From Corallococcus sp. AS-1-6 (GTDB lineage: Bacteria; Myxococcota; Myxococcia; Myxococcales; Myxococcaceae): DNA of 57,488 nt. The stretch covers positions 1 to 57,488 of the forward strand of contig NZ_JAIQDE010000045.1 of the NCBI RefSeq assembly GCF_020037015.1, written 5' to 3'. The translations under genes and the position numbers were made by a program. How positions within the stretch are numbered: the first letter of the stretch is position 1; every line of letters starts with the position of its first letter. Of the stretch, positions 1 to 8,578 are shown piece by piece. Below the pieces are notes generated by a model. The model searched no databases, was not told the DNA's origin, and saw only the letters and a list, made by a program, of their open reading frames with translations.

Positions 1-135
1 GTCATGCCGGGCGACAACATCGCCATCGAGGTGGAGCTCATCACCCCGGTCGCGATGGAGAAGGAGCTCCGGTTCGCGGTTCGTGAAGGCGGTCGTACGG
101 TGGGCGCGGGCGTCGTGGCGGAAATCATCGCGTAG
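1..135 (+). CDS. tuf: Elongation factor Tu, C-terminal end (partial)
   Basis: This is the last 44 codons of EF-Tu, the GTPase that brings aminoacyl-tRNA to the ribosome; the rest lies upstream of the window. The frame open from base 1 contains VMPGDN and ends with the family-typical [17 protein letters not shown] before TAG, which is the end of beta-barrel domain 3. Its place directly ahead of rpsJ is the usual junction of the str and S10 operons in bacteria. The call is secure despite the truncation, because this C-terminus is almost invariant. Confidence 0.96.
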
Positions 136-143
136 TTCCCACG

Positions 144-193
144 CCACCAGCTCTCCGGTACGCCCCTGGTGGGCCGTTCCGGGGAGCCGGTGG
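144..193 (+). other. Long hairpin after tuf, in the rpsJ leader
   Basis: Bases 144-158 pair with 179-193 over 15 positions, with one A-C mismatch and one G-U pair. A smaller stem (162-165 with 171-174) sits inside the loop. It starts eight bases after the tuf stop. No T-run follows, so it is not a classic intrinsic terminator. It could protect the tuf mRNA end or act in a leader controlling the S10 genes. Confidence 0.6.
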
Positions 194-201
194 AAATCCA
201 G

Positions 202-230
202 TTGCAACCCATGGGGTGTGGTGGTACACA
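202..230 (+). promoter_or_regulatory. Possible sigma-70-type promoter for the rpsJ operon
   Basis: TTGCAA (202-207) is followed, after exactly 17 bases, by TACACA (225-230). The -35 matches consensus at four of six positions and the -10 at about three. It sits in the 195-base gap between tuf and rpsJ, after the tuf hairpin, and would give a leader of about 95 bases. This is suggestive only; no transcript start can be seen from sequence. Confidence 0.35.
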
Positions 231-330
231 CCGCGCCCCTTCGTTCCGAAGAAACGGTTCTCTGAAATCCAGGCGTTGACGGGCGTACCGCCTCACGGTT
301 CCCAGAGGTCGTTCAAAGAGGTTCTTGCGA

Positions 331-639
331 ATGGCGACACAGAAGATCCGCATCCGGCTGAAGGCGTACGACTCGAAGCTCCTGGACCAGAGTGCTGGGG
401 AGATCGTCGAGACGGCCAAGCGCACGGGCGCCAAGGTGGCCGGTCCGATCCCCCTGCCGACGCGCATCAACAAGTTCACCGTGTTGCGTTCGCCGCACGT
501 GGACAAGAAGAGCCGCGAGCAGTTCGAGATCCGCACGCACAAGCGCCTGCTCGATATCCTCGAGCCGACCCAGCAGACGCTGGACGCGCTGATGAAGCTG
601 GATCTGTCTGCCGGCGTTGACGTCGAGATCAAGTCCTAG
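331..639 (+). CDS. rpsJ: 30S ribosomal protein S10
   Basis: S10 is a small-subunit head protein, also known as NusE in transcription antitermination complexes. The 102-residue product begins [19 protein letters not shown] and contains [20 protein letters not shown], the conserved S10 core. ATG 331 is chosen over the in-frame TTG 325 because it gives the normal family length and lies nine bases after AAAGAGG. It is the first gene of the S10-type operon here. The next gene is rplD, not rplC, which is unusual. Confidence 0.97.
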   Translation: MATQKIRIRLKAYDSKLLDQSAGEIVETAKRTGAKVAGPIPLPTRINKFTVLRSPHVDKKSREQFEIRTHKRLLDILEPTQQTLDALMKLDLSAGVDVEIKS

Positions 640-690
640 GAAGCGGGATGGCGTCGGAGTGGTTTCACTCTGACCCCCGAGGAAAGTGCC

Positions 691-1314
691 ATGGCGAAGT
701 TTGACGTAGTCGACCTGGATTTGAAGAAGGTGTCGGAGATCGAGCTCTCCGACGAGATCTTCGGCGCCGAGCCGAACACCCACCTGTTCTACGAGGTGGC
801 GAAGATGCAGCAGATCAACCGGCGCCGCGGCACGGTCGGGGTGAAGAACACCTCGCTCGTCAGCGGCGGCGGCAAGAAGCCCTGGAAGCAGAAGGGCACC
901 GGCCGCGCCCGCCAGGGCTCGATCCGCGCCTCCCACTGGGTGGGCGGCGGCAAGGCGATGGCCCCCAAGGCCCGTGACTACTTCTACCGGCCTCCCCGCA
1001 AGGTCCGCCGCGGTGCCCTGCGCGCCGTGCTGTCCCTGCGCGCCCGGGAGAAGCAGCTCATCATCCTGGACGGCTTCAAGCTGGACGCCCCGAAGTCCAA
1101 GCAGGCCTTCGAGGTGCTCACGCGCCGGATGAAGCTCCAGAACGCGCTGGTCATCGACGAGCGTGGCAACACCAACCTGCACCGCAGCGTGCGCAACCTG
1201 GCGAAGTTCGACGTGCTGCCGCCCGAGGGTCTCAACCTCGAGTCCGTGCTCAAGCACTCGCACATCGTCCTGACTTCCGCCGCCGCGAAGGCGCTCGAGG
1301 GGTCCCTGTCATGA
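691..1314 (+). CDS. rplD: 50S ribosomal protein L4
   Basis: L4 is a primary 23S rRNA-binding protein whose extended loop lines the exit tunnel. The 207-residue product has the diagnostic loop segment KKPWKQKGTGRARQGSIRAS around residues 60-80 and the C-terminal domain ending in AAKALEGSLS. In E. coli L4 also represses the S10 operon. It follows rpsJ with only a 51-base gap, so no L3 gene fits between them. Its stop overlaps the rplW start by four bases (ATGA), implying translational coupling. Confidence 0.97.
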   Translation: MAKFDVVDLDLKKVSEIELSDEIFGAEPNTHLFYEVAKMQQINRRRGTVGVKNTSLVSGGGKKPWKQKGTGRARQGSIRASHWVGGGKAMAPKARDYFYRPPRKVRRGALRAVLSLRAREKQLIILDGFKLDAPKSKQAFEVLTRRMKLQNALVIDERGNTNLHRSVRNLAKFDVLPPEGLNLESVLKHSHIVLTSAAAKALEGSLS

Positions 1315-1604
1315 ACCTGAACGACGTCATCAAGGGCCCGCTCATCACGGAGAAGCTGGACAAGGCCCGGGAGAAGTTCCGCCAGTACTCGTTCATCGTG
1401 GACCGCAAGGCCACGAAGCACGACGTGTCCCGCGCGGTCCAGTCCCTGTTCAAGGTCACGGTGGAGGGTGTTCGCACCAACATCGTGCGTGGCAAGACGA
1501 AGCGGGTGGGCAAGAGCATCGGCCAGCGCCCCAACTTCAAGAAGGCGGTCGTCACCCTCAAGGAGGGTGACAAGATCGAACTCTTCGAAGGGGGAGCGGT
1601 CTGA
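1311..1604 (+). CDS. rplW: 50S ribosomal protein L23
   Basis: L23 binds domain III of 23S rRNA at the tunnel exit and is the docking site for trigger factor and SRP. The 97-residue product starts MNLNDVIKGPLITEKLDKA, the standard L23 opening with the conserved P-L-x-T-E-K, and ends within the usual family length. It starts inside the rplD stop region (four-base overlap) and is followed by rplB 38 bases later. No anomalies are visible. Confidence 0.97.
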   Translation: MNLNDVIKGPLITEKLDKAREKFRQYSFIVDRKATKHDVSRAVQSLFKVTVEGVRTNIVRGKTKRVGKSIGQRPNFKKAVVTLKEGDKIELFEGGAV

Positions 1605-1642
1605 CGCCACTGGCGTCCGGATCCGCCTGAGAGGAACACACC

Positions 1643-2488
1643 ATGGGCATCAAGAAGTACAAGCCGACCAGCGCCGCCCGCCGTCTGATGACGGTGTCCG
1701 ACTTCGCGGACATCACCAAGGACTCCCCGGAGAAGTCGCTCACCGAGCCCATCAAGCGCTCCGGTGGCCGCAACGTCCACGGGCACATCACCCGCCGCCA
1801 CCAGGGTGGCGGTCACAAGCGCCGCTACCGCGTCATCGACTTCAAGCGTCGGGACAAGGACGGCGTGCCGGCCAAGGTCGTCGCGGTCGAGTACGACCCG
1901 AACCGCACCGCCAACATCGCCCTCCTGCACTACGCGGACGGTGACAAGCGCTACATCCTGGCCCCCGTGGGCCTGAGCGTGGGCGACACCGTGTTCGCCG
2001 GCTCCACCGCCGACATCCGGCCGGGCAACAGCCTGCCGCTGCAGAACATCCCGGTGGGCACCATCATCCACAACGTGGAGCTGAAGCCGGGCCGTGGCGC
2101 CCAGGTCATCCGCTCCGCGGGGACCTCTGGCCAGCTCATGGCCAAGGAAGACCGTTACGCCCAGGTCCGCATGCCTTCCGGCGCCGTGCGCAAGGTGCTC
2201 ATCGAGTGCCGCGCCACCGTCGGCCAGGTGGGCAACATCGAGCACGAAATCATTCGCATCGGTAAGGCGGGTAAGAGCCGTTGGCTGGGCATCCGGCCCA
2301 CCGTCCGCGGTCTGGCCATGAACCCTGTCGACCACCCGCACGGTGGTGGTGAGGGTAAGTCCGGCCAGGGTAATCCGCACCCGGTGTCTCCGTGGGGCAA
2401 GAAGACCAAGGGCCTCACCACGCGCACCAACAAGCGCACCGACAAGTTCATCGTGAGCGGCCGCCGCCAGGGCGCGCGCAGCCAGTAA
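1643..2488 (+). CDS. rplB: 50S ribosomal protein L2
   Basis: L2 is the largest 50S core protein and is needed for subunit joining and the peptidyl transferase centre. The 281-residue product opens [20 protein letters not shown] and carries the conserved [13 protein letters not shown] block and the [15 protein letters not shown]-type motif (here [19 protein letters not shown]) containing the functionally important histidine. The length is typical. The start follows AGAGGAAC. It lies between rplW and rpsS in the usual order. Confidence 0.98.
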   Translation: MGIKKYKPTSAARRLMTVSDFADITKDSPEKSLTEPIKRSGGRNVHGHITRRHQGGGHKRRYRVIDFKRRDKDGVPAKVVAVEYDPNRTANIALLHYADGDKRYILAPVGLSVGDTVFAGSTADIRPGNSLPLQNIPVGTIIHNVELKPGRGAQVIRSAGTSGQLMAKEDRYAQVRMPSGAVRKVLIECRATVGQVGNIEHEIIRIGKAGKSRWLGIRPTVRGLAMNPVDHPHGGGEGKSGQGNPHPVSPWGKKTKGLTTRTNKRTDKFIVSGRRQGARSQ

Positions 2489-2501
2489 GAGGATTTGAAA
2501 C

Positions 2502-2789
2502 ATGGCTCGTTCGATCAAGAAGGGTCCGTTCGTCGACGATCACCTCCTCAAGAAGATCGAGGGGATGATTGCCGCGAACAAGAAGGCGGTCGTCAAGACC
2601 TGGTCCCGGCGCTCCACGATTCTCCCTGAGTTCGTGGGTCACACCTTCGCCGTGCACAACGGCAAGAAGTTCATTCCGGTGTTCGTGACGGAGAACATGG
2701 TGGGCCACAAGCTCGGCGAGTTCGCTCCCACGCGCACCTTCGGCGGGCACTCGGCGGAGAAGAAGGTCGCCAAGGCCCCGGGCAAGTAG
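2502..2789 (+). CDS. rpsS: 30S ribosomal protein S19
   Basis: S19 sits in the small-subunit head and contacts S13 and the A-site finger region. The 95-residue product begins [20 protein letters not shown] and contains [20 protein letters not shown], both S19 signatures. It starts 13 bases after the rplB stop with AAGAGG as ribosome-binding site. Length and order are canonical. Confidence 0.97.
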   Translation: MARSIKKGPFVDDHLLKKIEGMIAANKKAVVKTWSRRSTILPEFVGHTFAVHNGKKFIPVFVTENMVGHKLGEFAPTRTFGGHSAEKKVAKAPGK

Positions 2790-2824
2790 CCCGTACCTAC
2801 GCCTGAGAGCCTGAGGAGATGACC

Positions 2825-3169
2825 ATGGAGTCGACTGCACATCTGCGTCACCTGCGCATGAGCCCGCGCAAGCTGTCCCTCGTCGCGGCGCTCGTCCGGG
2901 GCAAGCCTGTCGAGGCCGCCCTGAACATCCTGAAGTTCACCCCGCGCGCCGCCGCGCGGCCGGTGGAGAAGCTCATCAAGAGCGCCGTCGCGAACGCGAC
3001 GGACCTGTCCAAGGGTCAGGTCGACGTGGATACCCTCTACGTCAAGACCATCTCCGTGGACCAGGCCGCCACCCAGCGCCGCTTCATGCCGCGCGCCATG
3101 GGTCGCGCGACGCCCATCCAGAAGAAGTCTGCCCACGTCCACGTCGTGCTGGCCGAGGCCAAGAAGTAG
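2825..3169 (+). CDS. rplV: 50S ribosomal protein L22
   Basis: L22 spans the 50S subunit, and its beta-hairpin lines the exit tunnel near the macrolide site. The 114-residue product has [20 protein letters not shown] near the N-terminus and the hairpin segment [23 protein letters not shown] 2825 is preferred to ATG 2819: GAGGAG ends right at 2818, which leaves no spacing for the first ATG but six bases for the second. It is followed by rpsC. Confidence 0.96.
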   Translation: MESTAHLRHLRMSPRKLSLVAALVRGKPVEAALNILKFTPRAAARPVEKLIKSAVANATDLSKGQVDVDTLYVKTISVDQAATQRRFMPRAMGRATPIQKKSAHVHVVLAEAKK

Positions 3170-3210
3170 GACCCGTCGGGCCCCGCCCGGACGCACCAAG
3201 GAGATTCAGT

Positions 3211-3873
3211 TTGGGACAGAAAGTACATCCGATCGGGTTCCGGCTCGGCGTCATCAAGACCTGGGACTCCAAGTGGTTCGAGCACAAGAACTACGCCCAG
3301 TGGCTCCACGAGGACATCCGCATCCGCGAGTTCGTGAAGAAGTCGCTGAACCACGCGGGCGTGTCCAAGGTGGAGATTGAGCGCGCCGCCAACAAGGTGA
3401 AGGTCAACGTCCACACCGCGCGTCCGGGCATCGTCATCGGCAAGCGCGGCGCTGGCATCGAGACCGTCAAGAAGGACCTCCAGCAGTTCACCAAGAACGA
3501 GGTCTTCCTGAACATCGTCGAGGTCCGCAAGGCCGAGACCGACGCGCAGCTCGTGGCGGAGAACATCGCCACGCAGCTCGAGCGCCGCATCGCCTTCCGC
3601 CGCGCCATGAAGAAGGCGCTGCAGACCGCGATGAAGTTCGGGGCCAAGGGCATCCGCGTGGCCTGCTCGGGCCGCCTGGGTGGCGCCGAGATGGCCCGCT
3701 ACGAGTGGTACCGCGAGGGCCGCGTGCCCCTGCACACCCTCCGTGCGGACATCGACTTCGGCTTCGCCGAGGCCAAGACGACCTACGGCAAGATTGGCTG
3801 CAAGGTCTGGATCTGCAAGGGCGAGGTCCTCCCCGGCAAGGGTGGCCAGGCCCCCCAGGCCACCAACCGGTAA
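3211..3873 (+). CDS. rpsC: 30S ribosomal protein S3 (TTG start)
   Basis: S3 is a small-subunit head protein at the mRNA entry tunnel with helicase function. The 220-residue product starts [13 protein letters not shown] after the initiator and contains the KH-domain segment [19 protein letters not shown] and the C-terminal segment [20 protein letters not shown]. The initiator is TTG at 3211: AAGGAG lies seven bases upstream and no ATG fits the conserved N-terminus. A GC-rich hairpin follows before rplP. Confidence 0.97.
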   Translation: MGQKVHPIGFRLGVIKTWDSKWFEHKNYAQWLHEDIRIREFVKKSLNHAGVSKVEIERAANKVKVNVHTARPGIVIGKRGAGIETVKKDLQQFTKNEVFLNIVEVRKAETDAQLVAENIATQLERRIAFRRAMKKALQTAMKFGAKGIRVACSGRLGGAEMARYEWYREGRVPLHTLRADIDFGFAEAKTTYGKIGCKVWICKGEVLPGKGGQAPQATNR

Positions 3874-3885
3874 GACGCCCCTGTG

Positions 3886-3909
3886 GGGCGGGCCCTAAGA
3901 AGCCCGCCC
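3886..3909 (+). other. Hairpin between rpsC and rplP
   Basis: GGGCGGGC (3886-3893) pairs perfectly with GCCCGCCC (3902-3909) across an eight-base A-rich loop. It lies 13 bases after the rpsC stop and about 30 before rplP. No T-tract follows, so it is more likely a processing, stability or attenuation element than a terminator. Confidence 0.5.
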
Positions 3910-3937
3910 TGCACGCGAGGCACGAAGGACATCGACC

Positions 3938-4357
3938 ATGCTTCAGCCTGCTCGAACCAAGTACCGCAAGATGCAGAAGGGCCGCATGTTCGGCTCGGCC
4001 CACCGCGGCAGCGACCTCACCTACGGTGAGTTCGGCCTGGTGAGCCTCCAGCCGGGATGGATCACCTCGCGCCAGATCGAGGCGGCCCGTATCGCGATGA
4101 CCCGCCACGTGAAGCGCGGCGGCAAGATCTGGATCCGGATCTTCCCGGACAAGCCCATCACGAAGAAGCCCGCCGAAACCCGTATGGGTACCGGTAAGGG
4201 TGGCGTGGAGTACTACGTCGCGGTCGTCAAGCCGGGACGCGTCCTCTACGAGATGGAGGGCATGACGCAGGAGATCGCCACCGGTGCGCTGAAGCTGGCG
4301 CAGGCGAAGCTGCCGGTGCTCACCAAGATCGTGCGCCGCAGCGAGCTCTCGCTGTAG
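3938..4357 (+). CDS. rplP: 50S ribosomal protein L16
   Basis: L16 helps form the A-site tRNA pocket of the large subunit. The 139-residue product begins [20 protein letters not shown] and has the conserved [14 protein letters not shown]-like block (here [20 protein letters not shown]) and [20 protein letters not shown]. Length and order (rpsC-rplP-rpmC) are canonical for the S10 operon. Confidence 0.97.
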   Translation: MLQPARTKYRKMQKGRMFGSAHRGSDLTYGEFGLVSLQPGWITSRQIEAARIAMTRHVKRGGKIWIRIFPDKPITKKPAETRMGTGKGGVEYYVAVVKPGRVLYEMEGMTQEIATGALKLAQAKLPVLTKIVRRSELSL

Positions 4358-4431
4358 TCACGCACCGCCGGGACGGGCGCTCAACCTGGTGACAGGGGAG
4401 GGCGCCCGCATCCCGCGCCGAGGAGACCAAG

Positions 4432-4638
4432 ATGGCGACTGCGAAGGAACTGAAGGACCTGTCGACGGACGACCTGCAGAACCGCGCGAAGGAACTGCGC
4501 GACACGCTGGTCCAGGATCGGCTCAAGCGTCGGACCGGCTCGCTGGACAGCCCCGCTGAGGGCGTGCAGCACCGCCGTGATCTGGCCCGCATCCTCACCG
4601 TCCTGGGCCAGAAGGCCCGGGCCGCGAAGGCGGGGTAG
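4432..4638 (+). CDS. rpmC: 50S ribosomal protein L29
   Basis: L29 is a small helical protein at the tunnel exit next to L23. The 68-residue product starts MATAKELKDLSTDDLQNRAK and carries the LARILTVLGQK-type helix typical of the family. GAGGAG precedes the ATG. The gap to rpsQ (95 bases) holds repeated CATCCGGG-like words able to fold. Confidence 0.95.
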   Translation: MATAKELKDLSTDDLQNRAKELRDTLVQDRLKRRTGSLDSPAEGVQHRRDLARILTVLGQKARAAKAG

Positions 4639-4659
4639 TAGTAGCAGTGCATCCGCGGG

Positions 4660-4679
4660 CATCCGGGCTCACCCGGGTG
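4660..4679 (+). other. Hairpin between rpmC and rpsQ
   Basis: CATCCGGG (4660-4667) pairs with CCCGGGTG (4672-4679), with one G-U pair and a four-base loop. Further ATCCG/CCGGGTG words in 4650-4710 allow alternative pairings. No T-tract follows. Confidence 0.4.
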
Positions 4680-4733
4680 TCCGTGGCCATCCGGGCAGAG
4701 GGCCCGGGTGCATGACAGACAGTGAGAACCAAC

Positions 4734-5048
4734 ATGGCTGAAGCGACCGAAACGCCCGCTGCCGAGACCTCCACCCGGGGTCGTCCCAAGACCCGCGTGG
4801 GCATCGTCACCTCCAACAAGATGCAGAAGACGGTGGTCGTCACCGTCCAGCGTCGTGCTCCCCACCCGAAGTACGGGAAGATCATGAGCCTGCGCGAGAA
4901 GTACAAGGCGCACGTCGAGGATCACGACTACCCGAAGAAGGTCACCATCAACGAGGGTGACCGGGTGCGCATCGCCGAGACCAAGCCCGCTTCGAAGGAC
5001 AAGCGTTGGCGCGTGGTCGAGGTGTTGGAGAAGAGCAAGAACGTCTAG
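4734..5048 (+). CDS. rpsQ: 30S ribosomal protein S17
   Basis: S17 is a primary 16S rRNA-binding OB-fold protein. The core [20 protein letters not shown] and the C-terminal [20 protein letters not shown] match the family. The 104-residue length exceeds the usual 80-90 because of an N-terminal Ala/Glu/Thr-rich extension of about 20 residues. ATG 4734 is chosen: the in-frame GTG at 4722 lies within the GTGAG that probably serves as ribosome-binding site. Confidence 0.96.
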   Translation: MAEATETPAAETSTRGRPKTRVGIVTSNKMQKTVVVTVQRRAPHPKYGKIMSLREKYKAHVEDHDYPKKVTINEGDRVRIAETKPASKDKRWRVVEVLEKSKNV

Positions 5049-5113
5049 GTAGGCCACACCACGTCCGTGCGCCATGAAGCGCGTGGACGGGTTCGAGCAA
5101 GAGGAGACTTCAC

Positions 5114-5482
5114 ATGATTCAGATGCAGAGTGTGCTCGATGTGGCCGACAACTCGGGCGCCAAGAAGGTGTTTTGCATCAAGGTTCTCGGCGGCTCCAAG
5201 CGCAAGTACGCCTCCATCGGCGACGTCATCGTCGTGTCGATCCGCGAGGCCCTGCCCAACTCCAAGGTGAAGAAGGGTGACGTGGCCAAGGCCGTCATCG
5301 TCCGCACCCGTCGCGAGGTGGGTCGTGCGGATGGCAGCTACATCAAGTTCGACGGCAACTCGGCGGTCCTCATCAACAAGGACCTGGAGCCCATCGGGAC
5401 GCGCATCTTTGGGCCGGTCGCCCGTGAGCTGCGTGCCCGCAAGTTCATGAAGATCATCTCGCTGGCGCCCGAGGTCCTCTAA
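5114..5482 (+). CDS. rplN: 50S ribosomal protein L14
   Basis: L14 lies on the 50S interface and contacts L19 and 16S helix 14. The 122-residue product begins [20 protein letters not shown] and ends [12 protein letters not shown], both diagnostic, with no insertion or truncation. GAGGAG lies upstream of the ATG. It marks the start of the spc-type portion of the cluster. Confidence 0.98.
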   Translation: MIQMQSVLDVADNSGAKKVFCIKVLGGSKRKYASIGDVIVVSIREALPNSKVKKGDVAKAVIVRTRREVGRADGSYIKFDGNSAVLINKDLEPIGTRIFGPVARELRARKFMKIISLAPEVL

Positions 5483-5524
5483 GAGGACGCAGGCCTGACG
5501 GCGAACAGCCAGAGTGAGGAAGCC

Positions 5525-5854
5525 ATGCAGAAGCTGAAAGTCGGTGACACCATCCAGGTCATCTCCGGGTCCGAGCGCTCGGAGAAGACGCCGGCGACCA
5601 AGCGCGGCAAGGTGCTGAAGGTTGACCGGGAGGCGGGCCGCGTGACGGTCGAGGGCCTGCGCCTGGTCAAGCGCCACCTGCGCAAGACGCCGCAGTCCCC
5701 CGAGGGCGGCATCATCGAGAAGCCGGGTACCATCGCGCTCTCGAACGTCCAGGTGGTCTGCGCCAAGTGCGACAAGCCGACCCGAGTCGGCATCCGCAAG
5801 GAGGGGGAGACCTCCAAGCGGTTCTGCAAGCAGTGTGACGCCCTGATTGACTAG
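5525..5854 (+). CDS. rplX: 50S ribosomal protein L24
   Basis: L24 is an assembly-initiator protein of the 50S subunit. The 109-residue product has the KOW-type N-terminus (KVGDTIQVISGSERSEKTPA) and a C-terminal C-x-x-C ... C-x-x-C pair (CAKC and CKQC) that many bacterial L24 proteins keep as a possible zinc ribbon. A structured 175-base gap separates it from rplE. Confidence 0.96.
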   Translation: MQKLKVGDTIQVISGSERSEKTPATKRGKVLKVDREAGRVTVEGLRLVKRHLRKTPQSPEGGIIEKPGTIALSNVQVVCAKCDKPTRVGIRKEGETSKRFCKQCDALID

Positions 5855-5884
5855 GGGTCGTTGTTCGGGCATGTATGCGCGCCC

Positions 5885-5910
5885 CTTGCCTCACCCGGTG
5901 GTGAGGCAAG
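5885..5910 (+). other. Strong hairpin in the rplX-rplE gap
   Basis: CTTGCCTCAC (5885-5894) pairs perfectly with GTGAGGCAAG (5901-5910) around a six-base loop. The stem extends outward with 5880-5884 pairing 5912-5916 across a bulged C. It sits in a 175-base gap that is unusually wide for this cluster. In E. coli the S8 repressor acts near the start of rplE, so a translational control element here is plausible but unproven. Confidence 0.55.
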
Positions 5911-6029
5911 CGGGCGTGCACGTCCAGAGGGCTGAAATCGTTGTGCCTTCTGGGTGTTTCCACGTTCTAGACGCAGGACTGATCGGGCGCGCTGGGTCAT
6001 GACGGCGTTCCGAAGCAGAGGACTGAAAG

Positions 6030-6683
6030 ATGGCTGACGAGAAGAAGGCCGACTCGAAGGAAAAGAAGAGCAAGAAGCGCGGCAAGGAAGAAGCCAAGAA
6101 GGTCGGCTTCGCCGCGAACATCGAGGAGGGCCTGAAGGCGCGCTCGGCGCGGCTCAAGGACCGCTTCCGCGCGGAAGGCGTTCCTTCGCTGATGAAGGAG
6201 CTGGGGCTCAAGAACCCCATGGAAGTGCCGCGGCTGGAGAAGATCGTCGTCAACATGGGTCTGGGCGAGGCGCTCGCCAACAACAAGATCCTGGAGTCGG
6301 CGGTGGACCAGTTGGCGGCCATCACCGGTCAGAAGCCGGTCGTGACCCGCGCGCGCAAGTCCATCGCGAACTTCAAGCTGCGCCAGGGCCAGGCCATCGG
6401 TGCCGCCGTCACGCTGCGCGGCGACCGCATGTTCGAGTTCATGGACCGCCTCATCACCGTCGCGCTGCCGCGCGTGCGTGACTTCAAGGGCGTGTCCCCG
6501 AAGGCCTTCGACGGGAAGGGCAACTACACGCTCGGCGTGCGCGAGCAGATCATCTTCCCGGAAATCAACTACGATCAGATCGAAAAGGTGAAGGGGCTCA
6601 ACATCAGCTTCGTCACCACCGCCCGGAACGACGAGCAGGGCCTCGCGCTGATGCGTCACTTCGGCATGCCGTTCCGTCAGTAA
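6030..6683 (+). CDS. rplE: 50S ribosomal protein L5 with N-terminal extension
   Basis: L5 binds 5S rRNA and contacts the P-site tRNA and S13. The family core begins near residue 50 ([20 protein letters not shown]) and includes [31 protein letters not shown] and the C-terminal [11 protein letters not shown]. At 217 residues it is about 35-40 longer than typical L5, owing to a Lys/Glu-rich N-terminus (residues 1-25 mostly K, E, S). ATG 6030 has GAGGA upstream. The extension is probably flexible and RNA-binding. Confidence 0.96.
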   Translation: MADEKKADSKEKKSKKRGKEEAKKVGFAANIEEGLKARSARLKDRFRAEGVPSLMKELGLKNPMEVPRLEKIVVNMGLGEALANNKILESAVDQLAAITGQKPVVTRARKSIANFKLRQGQAIGAAVTLRGDRMFEFMDRLITVALPRVRDFKGVSPKAFDGKGNYTLGVREQIIFPEINYDQIEKVKGLNISFVTTARNDEQGLALMRHFGMPFRQ

Positions 6684-6707
6684 CCGAGCCCAGGACTCCC
6701 ATCGATC

Positions 6708-6893
6708 ATGGCCAAGCTCTCCAAGATTGCCCAGGCGAAGCGCAAGCTGAAGTTCCCCGTGCGTCAGTACAACCGCTGCGGTCTCTGCGGTCGTCCTCGC
6801 GCCTTCCTGCGCAAGTTCAAGATGTGCCGTATCTGCCTGCGTCACCGCGCCCTGCGCGGTGAGATCACCGGCGTCACCAAGTCGTCCTGGTAG
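6708..6893 (+). CDS. rpsN: 30S ribosomal protein S14, zinc-binding type Z
   Basis: This is the short zinc form of S14 in the small-subunit head. The 61-residue product has CGLC (residues 24-27) and CRIC (40-43), the two C-x-x-C knuckles that define type Z, and ends [11 protein letters not shown]. Non-zinc S14 paralogs exist elsewhere in some genomes under zinc control; none is seen here. It follows rplE by 24 bases and precedes a 168-base structured gap before rpsH. Confidence 0.97.
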   Translation: MAKLSKIAQAKRKLKFPVRQYNRCGLCGRPRAFLRKFKMCRICLRHRALRGEITGVTKSSW

Positions 6894-6914
6894 GCGCTGG
6901 ACCCGGAACATCGT

Positions 6915-6936
6915 CCCTGCCCTGAAGAGGGCAGGG
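6915..6936 (+). other. Hairpin in the rpsN-rpsH gap
   Basis: CCCTGCCCT (6915-6923) pairs perfectly with AGGGCAGGG (6928-6936) around a GAAG tetraloop. It lies 21 bases after the rpsN stop in a 168-base gap before rpsH (S8). No T-run follows. It may be a translational control or mRNA-processing element for rpsH. Confidence 0.5.
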
Positions 6937-7061
6937 CGGTGCCCGGTTGAAGTAGAAGGGAAGTGGCGGTCGTCGCGAACCCCCGGGATGGGCCCGGCAG
7001 GCGCGGTGGCCGCAAATGCGGTGAGTCCCCAGGGGACCGCTGCTTTGCTTGAAGGTGCTTC

Positions 7062-7460
7062 ATGCCGGTCAATGATCCCGTCGGCGACATGCTGACCCGC
7101 CTGCGCAACGCCTCGCGTGCGCGGCACGACAAGGTCGTCATCCCCCACTCGAAGCTCAAGGTGGAGATCGTCAAGGTCCTCAAGGACGAGGGCTACATCG
7201 GGGATTTCACCATCCACGAGGTCGCGCCGCAGAACGAGATCACCGTCCAGTTGAAGTACGGCCCGGATCGCAGCCCGGTCATCACCGGCATCCGCCGCGT
7301 GTCCAAGCCTGGCCTGCGCCGCTATGTCGCGGTGCGCGACATCCAGCCGGTGCTCGGCGGCATGGGCATCTCCATCCTCTCCACCTCGCGCGGCATCCTG
7401 GTGGACACCGAGGCCCGGAAGCAGAAGGTCGGCGGCGAGCTGCTCTGCACGGTCTACTAG
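7062..7460 (+). CDS. rpsH: 30S ribosomal protein S8
   Basis: S8 is a primary 16S rRNA-binding protein and, in E. coli, the autogenous repressor of the spc operon. The 132-residue product starts [20 protein letters not shown] and ends with [20 protein letters not shown] followed by LLCTVY, both characteristic. Length is normal. The wide structured gap upstream would be a natural place for S8 feedback. Confidence 0.97.
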   Translation: MPVNDPVGDMLTRLRNASRARHDKVVIPHSKLKVEIVKVLKDEGYIGDFTIHEVAPQNEITVQLKYGPDRSPVITGIRRVSKPGLRRYVAVRDIQPVLGGMGISILSTSRGILVDTEARKQKVGGELLCTVY

Positions 7461-7524
7461 CCAGGAGCCTGGGTGAGGCGCCCCGCGAGGAGCGCGCCCC
7501 GGGCGACGACAGCACGAGGCAATC

Positions 7525-8091
7525 ATGAGTCGGATTGGAAAACTGGCGATCAAGCTCGGCGACAAGACGAAGGTCAACGTCGCCAACCAGCAGGTCAACT
7601 TCGAAGGCCCCAAGGGCAAGCTGTCCGTCAAGCTCCCCGCCAAGGTGAAGGTGGAGGTGAAGGACGGCCAGGTGACGGTGCAGCGCGCGGATGACTCGCG
7701 CGAGGCCCGCAGCCTGCACGGCCTGACGCGGACCATCCTCGCCAACGCGGCGAAGGGCGTGTCCACGGGCTTCGAGAAGCGTTTGGACATCCGCGGCGTC
7801 GGTTTCCGCGCGGAAGTGAAGGGCAAGGCCATCCACTTCTCGCTCGGCTACTCCCACCCGGTCGTGTTCAACCTGCCGGAGGGTGTGACGGCGGAAGTCG
7901 ACAAGACCTCCCGCACCGAGGACAGCCTTCCCACGGTGGGGCTCACGCTCCGCTCGGCGGACAAGGAAGTCCTGGGCGCCACGGCGGTCAACATCCGCTC
8001 GCTGCGTCCGCCGGAGCCCTACAAGGGCAAGGGCATCAAGTACGCCGAGGAGCGCATCCGTCGCAAGGAGGGCAAGACCGGTACGACCTAG
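7525..8091 (+). CDS. rplF: 50S ribosomal protein L6
   Basis: L6 sits near the factor-binding stalk of the 50S subunit. The 188-residue product begins MSRIGKLAIKLGDKTKVNVA and contains LGYSHPVVFNLPEGVTAEVD and the C-terminal PPEPYKGKGIKYAEERIRRK signature. It is slightly longer than the average L6 (about 177-180), mostly through a short mid-protein segment and the C-terminal KEGKTGTT. It is followed by two adjacent hairpins. Confidence 0.97.
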   Translation: MSRIGKLAIKLGDKTKVNVANQQVNFEGPKGKLSVKLPAKVKVEVKDGQVTVQRADDSREARSLHGLTRTILANAAKGVSTGFEKRLDIRGVGFRAEVKGKAIHFSLGYSHPVVFNLPEGVTAEVDKTSRTEDSLPTVGLTLRSADKEVLGATAVNIRSLRPPEPYKGKGIKYAEERIRRKEGKTGTT

Positions 8092-8122
8092 TCGTCGCCG
8101 CGTCTTCGCCGAGCATTCAACC

Positions 8123-8182
8123 CCGCCGGACCTTGAGGTCTGGCGGAATCATCCGGCGGCGGAAGGCCGCATCGCCGCCGGA
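8123..8182 (+). other. Tandem hairpins between rplF and rplR
   Basis: The first stem pairs CCGCCGGAC (8123-8131) with GTCTGGCGG (8138-8146), with one G-U pair. The second pairs TCCGGCGGCG (8152-8161) perfectly with CGCCGCCGGA (8173-8182) across an 11-base loop. The two stems share CCGGCGG words, so they could also pair with each other as alternative folds. The rplR ribosome-binding site begins just after. Confidence 0.5.
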
Positions 8183-8199
8183 CGGAAAAGGAAGCAGCC

Positions 8200-8556
8200 A
8201 TGTCCAAGACTGTCGATCAGCGCCTCAAGAGGAAGAACCGCATCCGCAAGAAGCTCTCCGGAACCACGGAGCGTCCGCGGCTGTCGGTCTACAAGAGCCT
8301 CAAGCACATCTACGCGCAGGTGGTGGACGACTCCACCGGTCGCACGCTGGCGTTCGCGTCGTCCCTGTCCAAGGAGCTGAAGGGCAAGGACGAGGGCGAC
8401 AAGAAGGCCGACGCGAAGCGCGTGGGCTCCCTCATCGCGGAGAAGTGCAAGGCCGCCAACGTCGATGCGGTGGTGTTCGACCGCAACGGCTTCCCTTACC
8501 ATGGGCGCATCGCCGCCGTGGCTGACGCCGCGCGCGAGGCCGGCCTGAAGTTCTAG
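8200..8556 (+). CDS. rplR: 50S ribosomal protein L18
   Basis: L18 binds 5S rRNA and anchors it in the central protuberance. The 118-residue product contains [20 protein letters not shown] and ends [21 protein letters not shown] (split here only for description), both family marks. AAAAGGAAG precedes the ATG. It is followed by rpsE after 22 bases. Confidence 0.96.
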   Translation: MSKTVDQRLKRKNRIRKKLSGTTERPRLSVYKSLKHIYAQVVDDSTGRTLAFASSLSKELKGKDEGDKKADAKRVGSLIAEKCKAANVDAVVFDRNGFPYHGRIAAVADAAREAGLKF

Positions 8557-8578
8557 GTACCAGAAAGGAATTCCTCAA

